From assembly GCA_035610835.1 (NCBI GenBank), contig CM069459.1, forward strand, positions 57,939,817 to 58,003,816: a DNA stretch of 64,000 nucleotides. Direction: 5' to 3'. Both the position numbers and the translations under genes were made by a program. Source of the DNA: Ophiura sarsii. Lineage: Eukaryota; Echinodermata; Ophiuroidea; Amphilepidida; Ophiuridae. Below, piece by piece: positions 11,659-22,589 of the stretch. The notes under the pieces were generated by a model. It saw only the letters and a list, made by a program, of their open reading frames with translations. It made no database searches and was not told where the DNA came from. Within the stretch, counting starts at the first letter, position 1. Each line of letters opens with the position of its first letter.

Positions 11659-12635
11659 CAGGGTGTCCCAAAAGCGATATTATTTACCGTAATCAACGTT
11701 TGATACCTTGACGGAATAAAGCGTATAGTGTGCATGATGAGACTCATTGGTATGTATACAGTGTTTTGCCAAATGTTGTTTACGGTTAATAAATTCGCGT
11801 CCCAAAAATGTCGATACCTTTTCAAAGCTACCCTTTCGAAGCTTTCGAGGCCCCTTACTATAAAACACTCGGAAGGTATGGTGACGTAGCTCACAATACC
11901 AATACAATTCAGCACTTTTATGGCAAAAGGATGTATCTTGTATGTACTTTCCTAATGATATACTTCCTTGTAACATGGATTGTGTTAACTTGCACAGATA
12001 ATAATCCACACTTAGGAAAAGGTTGCAACTTGTAAAGACAATAAAAGTAAAATACAGCCTTTTATCACTACATGATTTATAGAGAAAAGAAGCTAACTTT
12101 TATCATGTTAAAAGGAAGTATACTGTTAGAAAACTACATATAACTTATAAGATACATTCTTTTGCCATAAAAGGGCTGAATTGAGCATCTTGCAAGACTC
12201 TGTGCATCGCTGTAATCACATCCTGCATGTATCTCGCATCCCATTCACTTGGATCTTTTTCAAAAAGGCTTTCCCTTATTGAATAAGTTAATTAGTCTCA
12301 TTTTGTGCACAACATTAATAATGCTCATATTAAGGATTATTTCAGTCTGATATGGAAAACAAATCGTGGACAACTTTTTTTTATTCACTACCTCTCCCCC
12401 CTCTCTCACGCCTTTCACTTACTTAATCTCATCATTATGCATGAACGTGTAGATTTACGTTTCGGAAGACTTTCATCTGTACGTTGGCAACTCAGTTAGC
12501 TGTTATTATAAGTTTGGTTTCAAAACCACTCTTCAAGTCTTCTCTATCCAAATATGTTTTTAGTTTTATACTGCGATTTTATTTTACCGGAAATACAAAG
12601 CTTTAAAAAGGTATCGACATTTTTGGGACACCCTG
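11659..12635. mobile_element. Composite mariner-type long-TIR element
   Basis: The outer ends are CAGGGTGTCCCAAAAG and TTTTTGGGACACCCTG with TA on both sides (11657-11658, 12636-12637). The right arm, however, matches not the outer left end but an internal site at 11791-11822 (GTCCCAAAAATGTCGATACC). A further inverted pair, around 11905-11960 and 12105-12185, shares TTTTATGGCAAAAG. The element therefore looks like one mariner-type MITE whose left end was replaced by, or inserted into by, a second one. No transposase frame is visible. Confidence 0.65.
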
Positions 12636-13095
12636 TATTATATTAATGAGAACTAGACCGAGCGGTCATATTATAATTGTCTCAATTAAAATGAACGTAA
12701 TATCATAATTCTATAGTTATTATATTTGAAGGGCTGCGTTAATGATAATATCAATAATAAATTATGTTATACAATAACAGTTTTAACTTTCTTATCGAAT
12801 TATCTAATGTCACCAATACTGTGACGCTATTCAATAGTATTCAATAGGTTAGTATTTCTAAATACTTAAAAGTCAATGTTTATCATGTTAAGGAGGGTAA
12901 ATGAAATATATGCTAGCGCAGTCTCAATGAATTAAGAGAAGAATAGGACATACATTTTTAATGTCAAATTTGATCGGTTAATATGTGACGATATTAATCC
13001 AATGAACAAACCATAAGGCCTCACAATAGTTTCCTCAGTCTTATGTTATGAATAGAAACAATAAGTCCTTAATATAGAATTATCTTATATGTCAG

Positions 13096-13341
13096 TTAAC
13101 ACTTTCCACGCGGCTATTAGTTTTACCATTAAAAAACAGATTTTTCAGAAACCTTTCCTAATTTTCAAAGTCTATCTCAAGGATTACTGAAACAATACTA
13201 GGCATGTTTGTACTTATGCCAATGCATTTCTCAAGATGATTCCAAATATGGTAATGACATTCCATAATTTTGATATTTTTTAAACATTTTGTGAAATTTT
13301 GGAATGTCGTCTGCAGCCGCCTGCCGCGTGGAAAGTGTTAA
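13096..13341 (-). mobile_element. TTAA MITE family 1, copy c
   Basis: A well-preserved copy with perfect TTAA on both sides (13096-13099 and 13338-13341) and ends CACTTTCCACGCGG and CCGCGTGGAAAGTG. It sits about 110 bp past the stop codon of receptor gene 1, so it may lie within that gene's 3' untranslated region. Confidence 0.9.
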
Positions 13342-13452
13342 GATCATTTGATCTTAGTTTGGAGAGTGTTTCTGCGCAGTTAGAATACGGTCCAAATGTG
13401 TGTCATTTATAGTATTCGATATGATCTTTGGACAGCATTCAATAAATACACA

Positions 13453-14616
13453 TCAGTTTATATTGTTTGGTATTAGCGTTGGATTACATTTCTGTGCTCT
13501 ATCAAGCGACATGTAAGGTTTCGACGCCGCTTTACTTTCAACTTCTGCATATATGTCATCAACAGCAAGCCTTGCTGACGAGAATCCCGTCTCGTACAGT
13601 TTATGCCTGTTGTTTACCTCTTTAAATTTCAACAGTACAACTACACCAAAGATGAAGAAAAGCAGGCCTAAAACGACGCAAACCGCGGTTGATATGATCC
13701 AATAGAACACTGTGTTTGAGTATTTGGAGCAATACCTGACGCAGTCAGCTTTTTTGGCACGATGAGTTATACGTGAGTCTGTCTCAACAGTGATTAGTGA
13801 TGGAGATTCTATAATGTGGTTTTGTTCTGTAGCAACAGGTAGTATATCTGAAGAAGGCACACGATTGCTATCGGCAATCACGGATATAGGTCCAATATGA
13901 CATGTACGTCTCTCGTGGGGTAGCGCATTACTCGTGATCTCACAGATAAACACGGCATGATGGTCCCGTATTGTAACAGGGATTCCTAATGTCGCGTAAA
14001 CAAGATCGTCAGTTTCAATGACTTTGGTACCTGGTATGACGTCACCATTTGTTTTTGTCCACTGAATATCAACAGTAGGGTTTCCCTTCTCTGAGCTGCA
14101 GTTTAACATTAAGACACGTCCTTCTAGTACTTGTAAGGTGCTGGTATCGGATTGTAAACAAGTCGGAGAAGTATCCGAAGGGAAGAAAAACACAGACATA
14201 TCAACCGATTGAACGGCCACCTCTGCAATGGTGCCAGATGTCCTGATCACCTTGCACAGGTAAGTCCCGGTATCTTTCTTAGTGATATCAATTATTGATA
14301 GAAAGTACACCACAGATCCATCTCCCATATACCTTACTGCAAGAAATACTCTCTCATCAACATTAGCTGATACAGTATCATCTACAGATAACGCAACGTC
14401 GTGATCTCCTGAGTGTCTGTAGATTTCCACTCTATGTCCTTTTGGTAGATCTTTCACCTGGCATTGTAATGAGAAAATACCACCATGTTCAACAGGGTTC
14501 ACAGGTGCGGAGGCCGACAGGTGCACTTCAGCTGTTACATAGTTATGTGTATTGTTAAGTACCAACCACAGTAGCCAGCATGTGACAAATCCTGGGCTGC
14601 AAAGTACACTCCACAT
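13453..14616 (-). CDS. Ig-superfamily receptor 1 (V-like + C2-like Ig, TM, ITAM-like tail)
   Basis: A 387-residue type-I membrane protein in one uninterrupted reading frame. Residues 1-29 form a signal segment (core TCWLLWLVL). The V-like Ig domain (about 32-140) has Cys52 and Cys121 in KKDTGTYLC; the strand-C Trp is replaced (VEIYR). The second Ig domain (about 150-247) has Cys173, Trp186 and Cys225, plus an extra pair Cys153/Cys239 (TCHIGP). Juxtamembrane Cys292 and Cys296 form CVRYC. The membrane helix is about 305-330. The tail carries Tyr341, Tyr356 (DDIYAEV) and Tyr368 (KPYMSL); YAEV-x8-YMSL is one residue short of the ITAM consensus. The start is chosen because it precedes the signal core. 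A paralogue of genes 2 and 3 downstream on the same strand. A role as an immune-type signalling receptor is inferred from architecture; the ligand is unknown. Confidence 0.85.
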   Translation of the reverse strand: MWSVLCSPGFVTCWLLWLVLNNTHNYVTAEVHLSASAPVNPVEHGGIFSLQCQVKDLPKGHRVEIYRHSGDHDVALSVDDTVSANVDERVFLAVRYMGDGSVVYFLSIIDITKKDTGTYLCKVIRTSGTIAEVAVQSVDMSVFFFPSDTSPTCLQSDTSTLQVLEGRVLMLNCSSEKGNPTVDIQWTKTNGDVIPGTKVIETDDLVYATLGIPVTIRDHHAVFICEITSNALPHERRTCHIGPISVIADSNRVPSSDILPVATEQNHIIESPSLITVETDSRITHRAKKADCVRYCSKYSNTVFYWIISTAVCVVLGLLFFIFGVVVLLKFKEVNNRHKLYETGFSSARLAVDDIYAEVESKAASKPYMSLDRAQKCNPTLIPNNIN

Positions 14617-15830
14617 GTTGATTTTGTGAATATTAAACTGGTAATGTGGTGCAACAGTTCTTCAGCAGCTAACTTGAAGAGACGGGGTTGTAGTACACGT
14701 TCAATGTCAATATGTCGTGACAACGATATCAATAGAATTTATGTTGCACAGTATTGTCTCATTATACTGATTATATGCGTAACGCGTAATTAGATTTGAT
14801 AATTGCAACATATGCCGTAACCATATCAACGTGACCAATTATATGGTACAAACTCTCCCAGAACAGATGATCACTACGTGATGGTAACAAACAAACTGCC
14901 TGGTTTATTACCAAACATCCGTCGTTTATGCTACCATTTATTACTATTACCGCCGTCGTTATATCCTGCAATGTATTGCCTAAAAGAAACGCCACTGAGT
15001 CAGAGCAGCGTTTAGCCCCTAAAGTACTAATCGTTAAGCGAACGATGCGAGAAGATGAAAAAGTACGTCTGCATTACGAGAGTGATACTAAAACGTGTTG
15101 ATTGCCGACCTGTAGCAAAGTGTACCAGTTAGAGCTGAGTGCGCTGACACGGTAATGTGACAGATAAAAGCACTTAAAATCTCACAAGGTACAGATTATT
15201 GATTTCCCTATAGAGCAGAGGTCCGGAGAAGCACATGACAGTTTGGCATCCAGCTCTTATCTTCTCTTTTTGTCGCGCTCTCTCATCTCCACTGCTGTAT
15301 TATTACTGAATATCTGTCATTGTGTTGTTTCAACTATATTACACAAACATGTCATAAGTATAATACGTTGTGTAAAGTGAAAATATGCTAATCGGGTTTG
15401 CAAATGGATTTTGAATCAGCCCTAGCTCTTGCAGGGTTTGTTTTGATAGCATTGTATCAGACTTGCAGAGTCGTTGTATAAGTCAAATTTCATTAGACAT
15501 ATCGCATATGAGATATTTATTAGATTGAAAGCGTAAGATCAACACACGGTATGGCGGAAAGTGAAATAGTAATAATGTTTTGTTTTAAATTCATAACAGG
15601 GGTCATTTTTGTTTCTTTCTTATTAATGTTTTTTATCTTTAAGGGACATCGGACGTAGTACCATTAGGCATTAGGTTTGTTTTGATACTTTATAAAAGTG
15701 TCCAATGGTTCTTGACGTGTCATGTAGACATCTCTTTTCTGTCTGCATCTCTTGAATCATCGATTTGCAAGTTTGCAAGGAGAGACGTGGAGCACCGATT
15801 GTTGTGTTTTCCCTGCTTGTATAATGTGCA
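14617..15830. other. Upstream region of receptor gene 1
   Basis: It must hold the promoter of gene 1 (transcribed leftward), but no TATA box as clear as that of gene 3 is visible near the start codon. No other gene or repeat is recognised. Confidence 0.35.
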
Positions 15831-15965
15831 ATTACTTATAATATTTTATGGTTTTTAGGTTGATTAGTATGTTATTTCGTTGTGTACTTAGTTTTGTGAA
15901 GCGCCCAGAGGCTCCTTGCATTGGGCGCTATATTAAATCCATTATTATTATTATTATTATTATTA
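15831..15965 (+). mobile_element. 3' tail of a CR1/L2-type LINE or its SINE
   Basis: The segment GTGAAGCGCCCAGAGG, then GGGCGCTATATTAAATCC, then an ATT array (about 15941-15965) has the form of CR1/L2-group 3' ends: a GCGC-stem hairpin followed by a short tandem tail. The fragment at 48465 ends in a comparable ATT array on the minus strand. No coding part remains. Confidence 0.6.
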
Positions 15966-16934
15966 ATTGCACCACTATTATTACATGCGCGCACTATACG
16001 CTTTGTTTTGATTCCATTTTCACGCAGCACTGGTTCGCCGATTGTACAGTGGGTGATATAAAGTTATCAACATGTTTTTCTTCGTTATCAAAGACATTAA
16101 CAGTAGGCCTATGCATCAACTTGTAAATGTTGATGTGTATTTTTATGTATGAATAAGGTCAATGCATACGTATGTCTTGTTTTTTGAAAAGTTTTGTGGA
16201 AATATTGATATGGTCACAATAGCACTCCCCTACGGGGTCGTGCTATTATTCACATATCGACATCAGCGCGCGTGCATTGTTCTTTTCCAATTTATCTCGA
16301 AACAACAAATACGTATTTATTGACCTATAGGCCTCATTCTATAACCGTGCTAATCACATGAACAGAACACTTCCCAACTAAACCGTACTGCATGGAGACT
16401 CGGGTATAGGAAAATGCGTATTAAACAGACGCCAACACTGTGTTCGAGTGCAGGCCATATCGTCTTCGTATATCCTCTTATAACACGCATCTATATATCA
16501 GTAATATGAACTTCAAAATGGTCTATTGGGATCTAATATCCTAGGTATCATATCGCTAATGACGGAATTTGATGAGGAGGATCGAGGATTGAATGTAACA
16601 CTCTATAGTAACATAATATGGTCACCCTAACACTATATAACCATTGGATACATGGCATGTATACGTCCATAGCGTGACCACGCAGGCATTTTAATGTGAT
16701 ACACTTTCCTTTCCTGGTAACATCACCGGTATTAGGGCTGTCATTATAGCGAGTAATGACCAGTAATATTGTGTTCAGTCCATATAACACTCCTGCTATT
16801 AGTACTCTCGTAATTGGAAATGGCCGTTGGCGATGTGCAATATAGATCATTAGTTTTGATTGATTAGGTTTACCTTGCTGGCTAATCCAATTATTCCCAC
16901 AAATTCCATAATCGATATCATTATTCTTGTCTTA
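15966..16934. other. Gene-less stretch
   Basis: No gene, RNA or repeat recognised. Short open frames show no known motifs. Confidence 0.4.
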
Positions 16935-17330
16935 AAGGGGCGTGTACATCTCAAGTGTTTGTCCTGGACAAAAATCACATGACTCCCTACGTATCTGAGT
17001 CTCCGTGTTTCCATGTAATAATACCCATGGTGCAATAGATTTGCCGCGCCGAATTCCAATCGAAAAAACGTAATGGCCAACATTTTATGTACGAACGAAA
17101 TACTAAGGTGTCTAGAATCGTTTCGAAAAGTAGTGTTATGCATTATAATGAAATCAGAATTACAATCTCCTTCAGCATATAATCAACTTTTGGGCGATAA
17201 TCCTATGTTAAAAACGCACAACAATCGAAATATAAAGCATTTTAGCCCGCATTTTTGCCCCGATTCATGTGATATTCGTATTTTGAACTTTATGTATTTT
17301 ATTTTCTAAATATCTATGTGTAGTCTTCAT

Positions 17331-17396
17331 TAGCTCAGTCGGCAAAGCGCCGGCTTCATAATCATGAGGTCAGTGGTTCAAATCCTAGGATTGTTA
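17331..17396 (+). tRNA. tRNA-like sequence (Met-type, CAT), probably a pseudogene
   Basis: An A-box TAGCTCAGTCGG and a B-box GGTTCAAATCC are spaced as in a tRNA, with the anticodon loop CTTCATAA (CAT). It resembles an elongator tRNA-Met core. The acceptor ends do not pair, and the T stem has mismatches, so it is a pseudogene or a tRNA-derived promoter within the repeat unit rather than a working tRNA. Confidence 0.55.
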
Positions 17397-18292
17397 TACT
17401 TTTTACTGTTTGTTATTTACACTTTATTTTTAGAAATTGACAGGATTGCATATCGTTCGCAATATTTATTGAATGTTGAATGATATTTTTTTCTTCTTTT
17501 GCAATTTCACTGCGATAAAGAATACCCTATAAATATATTGTGTTGACTATTCCGTTCAATTGAACTATGGAGACCCTAGCTAGTCTATCAATGAACATGA
17601 TTTGCAAAGGCCAATTGTTATGTAAATAAGAAGCCAATCGGCTAATATGTCCTTGAATCGATTTTCTTATTTCCTATACGACCGATATTTGTATTTGCTG
17701 ATTTGCTCCAAACTTTAAAAAAAAAAGAGAGTGGTACCTTCAAAAATACGTTACGCGGTTCACGGCTTTCACGGCCTGGTGTGAGCGACTGTATTTTGGC
17801 GTGGATTTGATACCGTGCTCAGTGGCGAACCCAGGGGTCCAGGGGCCGGTGCCCCCCTGAAATATCCCCGTCGGTAAACTTGAGCTTCCGTCGGTACAGT
17901 CAGATGCCAACGTTGAGTGAGTCTATTGTATACGAAGAGAATTTTTTTTCCCTTGAAAAGCGGATGTCGATATCGTGCAATTCAATTTATGCCAAAATGT
18001 CAGCCTTACAATGACAACATTAAGGCATTTAAATGTGGTTCAACGTCACGTGACTAGGGGGATATTTCCCGTGGCGCTGACCCCTGTCTCATTAAAAGCT
18101 TTAAATTAATAACCTTCCACGATCATCAATTTATTGCTCTTTACATTGAATCCAAACCTAGCTTGCAGCGACACCGTTTTCACATTTAAAATACAATTTA
18201 GAAACTGGGTTCAATTTTGGCTACATTTCGTTGAATACTCAATAGTTCACCACTAGTTCATTATTATAGAGAACACATAGACACGTCAGTAA

Positions 18293-18375
18293 GTAGTTAT
18301 GGCCGAGCGGTTACGAATATGGACTAGTAATCTAATAGATTCTCCCCTCCTCGGTTCGAATCCTGCTGAATACCT
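18293..18375 (+). tRNA. tRNA-Ser-like sequence with AGT in the anticodon position, probably a pseudogene
   Basis: The A-box TGGCCGAGCGG, a long variable region and the B-box GGTTCGAATCC give a class-II (Ser-type) layout. The anticodon loop reads CTAGTAA, so AGT stands where serine tRNAs have AGA. The acceptor and T stems do not pair well. A T-run follows at 18376-18381 as a possible Pol III stop. It lies inside the hAT-like insertion, so it is likely a tRNA-derived passenger. Confidence 0.55.
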
Positions 18376-18999
18376 TTTTTTAGAAAAAACGATTTAGTCT
18401 CTGTGTGTTTGGAAAATGGCGTATATTTTTACCGTAGGTGAATAAAAGTCGTGGCCCTGACCCCTGTCCAAAAATGTATTACAAATAAATATATTTTTGA
18501 TCAAGTTTAATACGTTAGGAACATTTCTTGTGCATAAAGTGTTTGCTATGACGTCTAAAAATCATCAAAAATACGATGTTTACGATCGCATTGAAAATGC
18601 ATCTTTATCGACTCAAAGATAGTAACAAAAATCGTGTTTTTTATTAAATCGGAAATGACATCTTACATAAATAGGACTTCCCCTTCCAAATGAGCCTAAG
18701 ATGATCAAAAATTGATGGAGGCAATCCTTCACAATCGCGAGTTGTAAATGATCCGATTTTTATTTGGTTTTTTTTTTGAAATCTCACTTCACTGGCGGCC
18801 GGGGCGAACATAGACGGTATTTTCATGCCTTGACTTCTGACTGGGTAGATTTGCGATTTCTACCAGGCGATTTTTTCAGCTATTGTTGACAATGCCATCG
18901 CTACCCCCACTTTTCAATATTTCAGCTACTGACGAGAAGAAGAAAATTGGGTCATTTTTGCGATTTTTTTGTCGGTACATCATGACTTTCGTAACTATA

Positions 19000-19050
19000 C
19001 CCCCCCCCCCCATCCCCCCCCCCCCCCACCCCCCCCCCCCCCCCACCCCC
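19000..19050. repeat. C-rich tract
   Basis: About 50 bases of C interrupted only by A and AT. The complementary strand is able to form G-quadruplexes. It lies just inside the right end of the hAT-like insertion. Confidence 0.9.
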
Positions 19051-19110
19051 AGTTTCCAAAAGCTGGGTACGCCACTGACTGAGTGCTGAACTCATCATGT
19101 TCATTGCTGC

Positions 19111-20088
19111 TGCGAGCATCTTACTATAAATCTGTGTGGGGGTGTGTGTGTTTGTTATCCTTATGTCTCCGTTAGTTTTGATCAAAGTGGCGCATAATTT
19201 GCATGCAATATCGAGGAAATAACGGTGTGTTAAAATTTATTCCAGTGAAATTGGTTAACAATTTGCTCCAAAAACAGCAAATCACCTCTCAGATTTGGCT
19301 CATAAATGCCACTAGAATTGAACAACATTGTGCGTTGCGCGTACTGCCGCGTAATCATACCGTGGTATCGCGTTGCGTGTCGCGTTAGCGCAAATGCTAA
19401 CTGCTAGCTTCACTGTCTATAATCACTGTCATAATGATATAATGATATATTACTAAATTCAAGCTATTTCACACGAGCATGTTTCGTCGTTGTTCGCGGA
19501 GCTGCGTCCAGATGCCTGAAATGTGCTAACTAACGTGCGTGACGATATCACGATTGACGCGCGGTCATTTTTTGAATGTGCCCGGTACGCACCTCTGGGT
19601 TTACGCACATACGAATGCACACAAGTTCGCACGCATAGAATGGAGTTGACCATAGCATTATGACACTGACTATACGCTACTTGTACGCAATCATATTTCA
19701 AAATAAAAGCAAGGCTCTCCCCTAGTATCAGCGGGCCCAACCGATATATTAAACCAGCTAATATGCATAAAAATTGTCAGCTATAACTTGAATTTCATTT
19801 AATTCAAATTGGTCATTTCAAACGGGAGATATGTGCACTTTTCCAAGGTACCTCTATGAATGCAAAAGTTTAACTCACGCATTTTGAAATGTCAATCAAT
19901 GGCGTGTTGGTATTCACAATGCCTACAATGGACAATGGGGTATATTTGGAACACTTTCATGTATAAATTCAAGTATAAAGAAGTAGCTAGTGTACCCATA
20001 TATGCATTGAAGACATTGGTTAATTTTAAAAAAAAAGGTATTTGTCGTGATTTTCTAAAAACGGGACCTGAATATTTTGACTCACCCT
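19111..20088. other. Gene-less stretch
   Basis: A short GT-rich run near 19137-19156. No gene or RNA recognised. Confidence 0.4.
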
Positions 20089-20301
20089 CATCCCCGTAAG
20101 ACACTTTTGCCCAAATCGCACGGACACAAAATTTCGCAGTCCAAAAAGCACTGTAGTCAATGTTTTATGAGTACTTTTACTATCATTGATATTTGAAACT
20201 AAGAAAAACGCAATTTTTACCTTAAAAAAAAAGAAAAGAAAAACCAAAAGGGGGGGGGGGGTGTTCGCAACCGTCGCCCCCCGCCCCATCTGACGGGCCT
20301 G
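20089..20301 (-). mobile_element. Diverged member of the CAGGCCCGTAAGA MITE family
   Basis: Read on the minus strand it starts CAGGCCCGT, contains GGGCGACGGTTGCG and a C12 tract, and ends AAGTGTCTTACGGGG, the same landmarks as the copies at 22191 and 33887. The middle differs and the 3' end is altered, so this is an old or related subfamily member. Confidence 0.55.
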
Positions 20302-21182
20302 ACCCTGTATACAAACCAACATCAGATTTGTATTTAGAGAATAAAATATAGTTCTAATACTATATACGATGGTCTTATAATGTAAAGGCTGTACCATGGA
20401 GTCGTATATAGCAAAACAGCTAAGAACTATGTTTGATTCTCATTCATATTTAGATTATTGGTTATTTTGGTCTTTAATCAGTTTGTTAGATTTATTTTAA
20501 CAACAAAAATAATAATCAAACAACATTATTATATATGAGGTTCAAAAAATTTCGCACGGTCAAAAAAAATCGCACAGTACATGTACTATTTTGCCTATTT
20601 GGGCTGAATATACCAATATATAACCGCCCGCCATCTCGGTCTTTTATCATTATTATCCGATTTTTCATTATTTTCCGATTTTTCATTTGGAAAGTGGACC
20701 CACGATCATTGAAATGACAATAACTCCGCCCCGCAACATCGTATCTCAACGATCGAGGTGTCAAAATACGCAGAACAAAATTATGCACTAGGTTATTTGC
20801 TTCGATTAATGCATACCCTTTCGAGCCGTTATGTATTGGATCATTTCTAAGTGTTTCGATACTTTTTGTGAGCAGTTTATATTGCGTATCGGATGAAAAT
20901 CAGCAATAAAACACCAATCACAGTCCAGTGACATCCAAAACCACACCCACTGTAAACATGGTAAAGAATCTACAATATTGCAATGAAATCAAAGTAAAAC
21001 AAAGTACACCCTAACACATAAAGAAGTTCGTCACACTTAAGTGATGTGTGACGATCCATTTTTACTCTTCAAATTAAAGGATGTTAATGATTTGAACAAC
21101 CATAACGAACAACAGTTTATAACAGACGGGAACAATAGCAGACAAGGCATTGAGAGACTATTTATGTTTCTTTCAAACAAGT
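20302..21182. other. Gene-less stretch
   Basis: Only short open frames without recognisable motifs. No repeat structure noted. Confidence 0.4.
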
Positions 21183-21415
21183 TTAAAACTTTCCACGCGG
21201 CTATTTTAGTTTTACCATACAAAACAGATGTTTCAAAAGCCTTTCCGAAATTTCAAGTAATCTCAAGAATTAGTGAATCAATACAAGGTATATTTATACT
21301 TATTTTAATGTATTTCTTGTGGTGATTCCAAATATGGTGATGGAAATTCAATCATTTTGACATTTTTGAAACATTTTGTTCGGTTCATAGACGCCTGCCG
21401 CGTGGAAAGTGTTAA
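21183..21415 (-). mobile_element. TTAA MITE family 1, copy d
   Basis: The left end is TTAAAACTTTCCACGCGG; the right end GCCGCGTGGAAAGTGTTAA. The GTCTGCAGACG part of the inner dyad is partly lost (CATAGACGCCTGC). Confidence 0.8.
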
Positions 21416-22190
21416 CACACACACCCCACCCTTTTGTACTTTGCCAAAGAGGTGAAATAATTCCGATATTCGTGATCGTAACATTTTAATGAAATGGTTA
21501 TGTCAAAAATGATGAAAAAACCTGGACCTGAATCTCATTGATTTTAATGATGGGCATCGATGGGTAGGCGCAGCCTACTATATCATTTTGGGACAGCCTG
21601 TATATGAATAAATGCACCAAATTGGAAATTGGACAATTTGCGCATTTGACATTGAAATGTTCTCTGAATACGTGTCATTATTTAGTGTTAGCATACAACT
21701 GAAGATTTTGAACACTTTGGAGTACGTCTCATGTATTTAATGTTAGCATAAAACTGAAGTTTTGTTGACAATTTGTTTTTGCAAAAGCCGCATGAATATA
21801 AAAAATGAAATCTGAAAAATTATCAGCACGTGTTTACCATGTTGAATCAATGTGTCTTATTTAAGTTATGCGATCAAACATTTTAGCTCATATGGCCATG
21901 GGGTCTCAGATATTTTTTTTAACTTGTTGAATTATTTCACTGAAGTTTAAAAGGGTATCAAAAGAACGTGTTTAGATATATAGATAGATGGATATATTAA
22001 TGGATAGATATATTGGTTCAAACGGTCTTTGTATAATTATATGAACAAAACAATAAATGAGCATTTTTAGATGGTTTCAGCTTATTTTACAACTTATAGA
22101 GCCACTTTTTGGCGCATCCGTTACGTCGGTAGCCTCAATTATGTTGAGATTTGACATAAAACTATAGTCGGCATACCCACTTATTTAGTC
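21416..22190. other. Gene-less stretch
   Basis: TTTTGGGACAGCCTGTA at 21587-21603 resembles a lone right end of a mariner-type element, with no left partner found nearby. Nothing else recognised. Confidence 0.4.
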
Positions 22191-22489
22191 CAGGCCCGTA
22201 AGAAGGGGGGCGATGGTGGCGATCGCCCCCCCCCCCTTTGAAAATCTTCCCCGGAAAATTTGTACACAGATGAAAAAATTTCGCGCGCATTTCCAAAACG
22301 TCCCAAAATGCAATATTCTTTGCTACAAGCTTGTTTAGAGCCAACATGTACCTCGATCGTGCACAAAATAGGTGCAAATTCGAAAATTTTCGCGCGCTAC
22401 ACGCGCATAATTGACTCACAAAAATCTTCCGGTGATTTTTTGTTTTGAAAACGCCCCCCACCCTTTGAAAAAAGTGTCTTACGGCCCTG
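22191..22489 (+). mobile_element. CAGGCCCGTAAGA MITE, copy 1
   Basis: A 299-bp element with the left end CAGGCCCGTAAGAAGG and the right end GTGTCTTACGGCCCTG, flanked by direct TAGTC (5 bp) on both sides. It contains short G and C runs near each end (22205-22210, 22226-22236). The interior is closely similar to 33887-34161. The CAG start and 5-bp duplication would fit a hAT-like group that uses 5-bp targets, but the assignment is inferred. Confidence 0.8.
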
Positions 22490-22589
22490 TAGTCTCACAG
22501 TAGTGGCACAATACAAATATTGGGTTATGATGTGCTCAGGACCGGGAGTCAAGACGAGAGAGATTTAGGACAGCGGACAGCATTTTATT

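Larger units (their letters stand above)
17820..19078. mobile_element. hAT-like insertion in repeat unit A
   Basis: The ends CAGTGGCGAACCCAG and CTGGGTACGCCACTG form a 15-bp TIR of the form common in hAT elements. GTGCT occurs on both sides, but three bases of any 8-bp duplication would have decayed. The interior holds a tRNA-Ser-like sequence and, near the right end, a C-rich tract (19000-19050). There is no transposase frame. The uninterrupted target is preserved in copy B near 22640-22650. Confidence 0.6.
16935..19110 (+). repeat. ~1-kb repeat unit copy A, interrupted by a hAT-like insertion
   Basis: This unit starts near AAAGGGGCGTGTACATC and recurs in inverted orientation at about 22590-23475. 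The match is close along its length, including CAAGTGTTTGTCCTGGAC, a tRNA-like core, and the CAATTGTTATGTAAATAAG segment. Copy A is broken at 17819 inside GATACCGTGCT, and its final bases (GTGCTGAACTCATCATG) resume after 19080. It encodes no recognisable protein. Confidence 0.75.

Noticed and set aside
13453..14616. Strict ITIM in gene 1
   Set aside because: The -2 position before Tyr356 is Asp and before Tyr368 is Lys, whereas ITIMs need S, I, V or L there; the ITAM-like spacing is the better description.
21587..21603. Lone mariner-type right end (GGGACAGCCTGTA)
   Set aside because: No left partner was found and one terminal base differs; kept only as a remark in the region entry.
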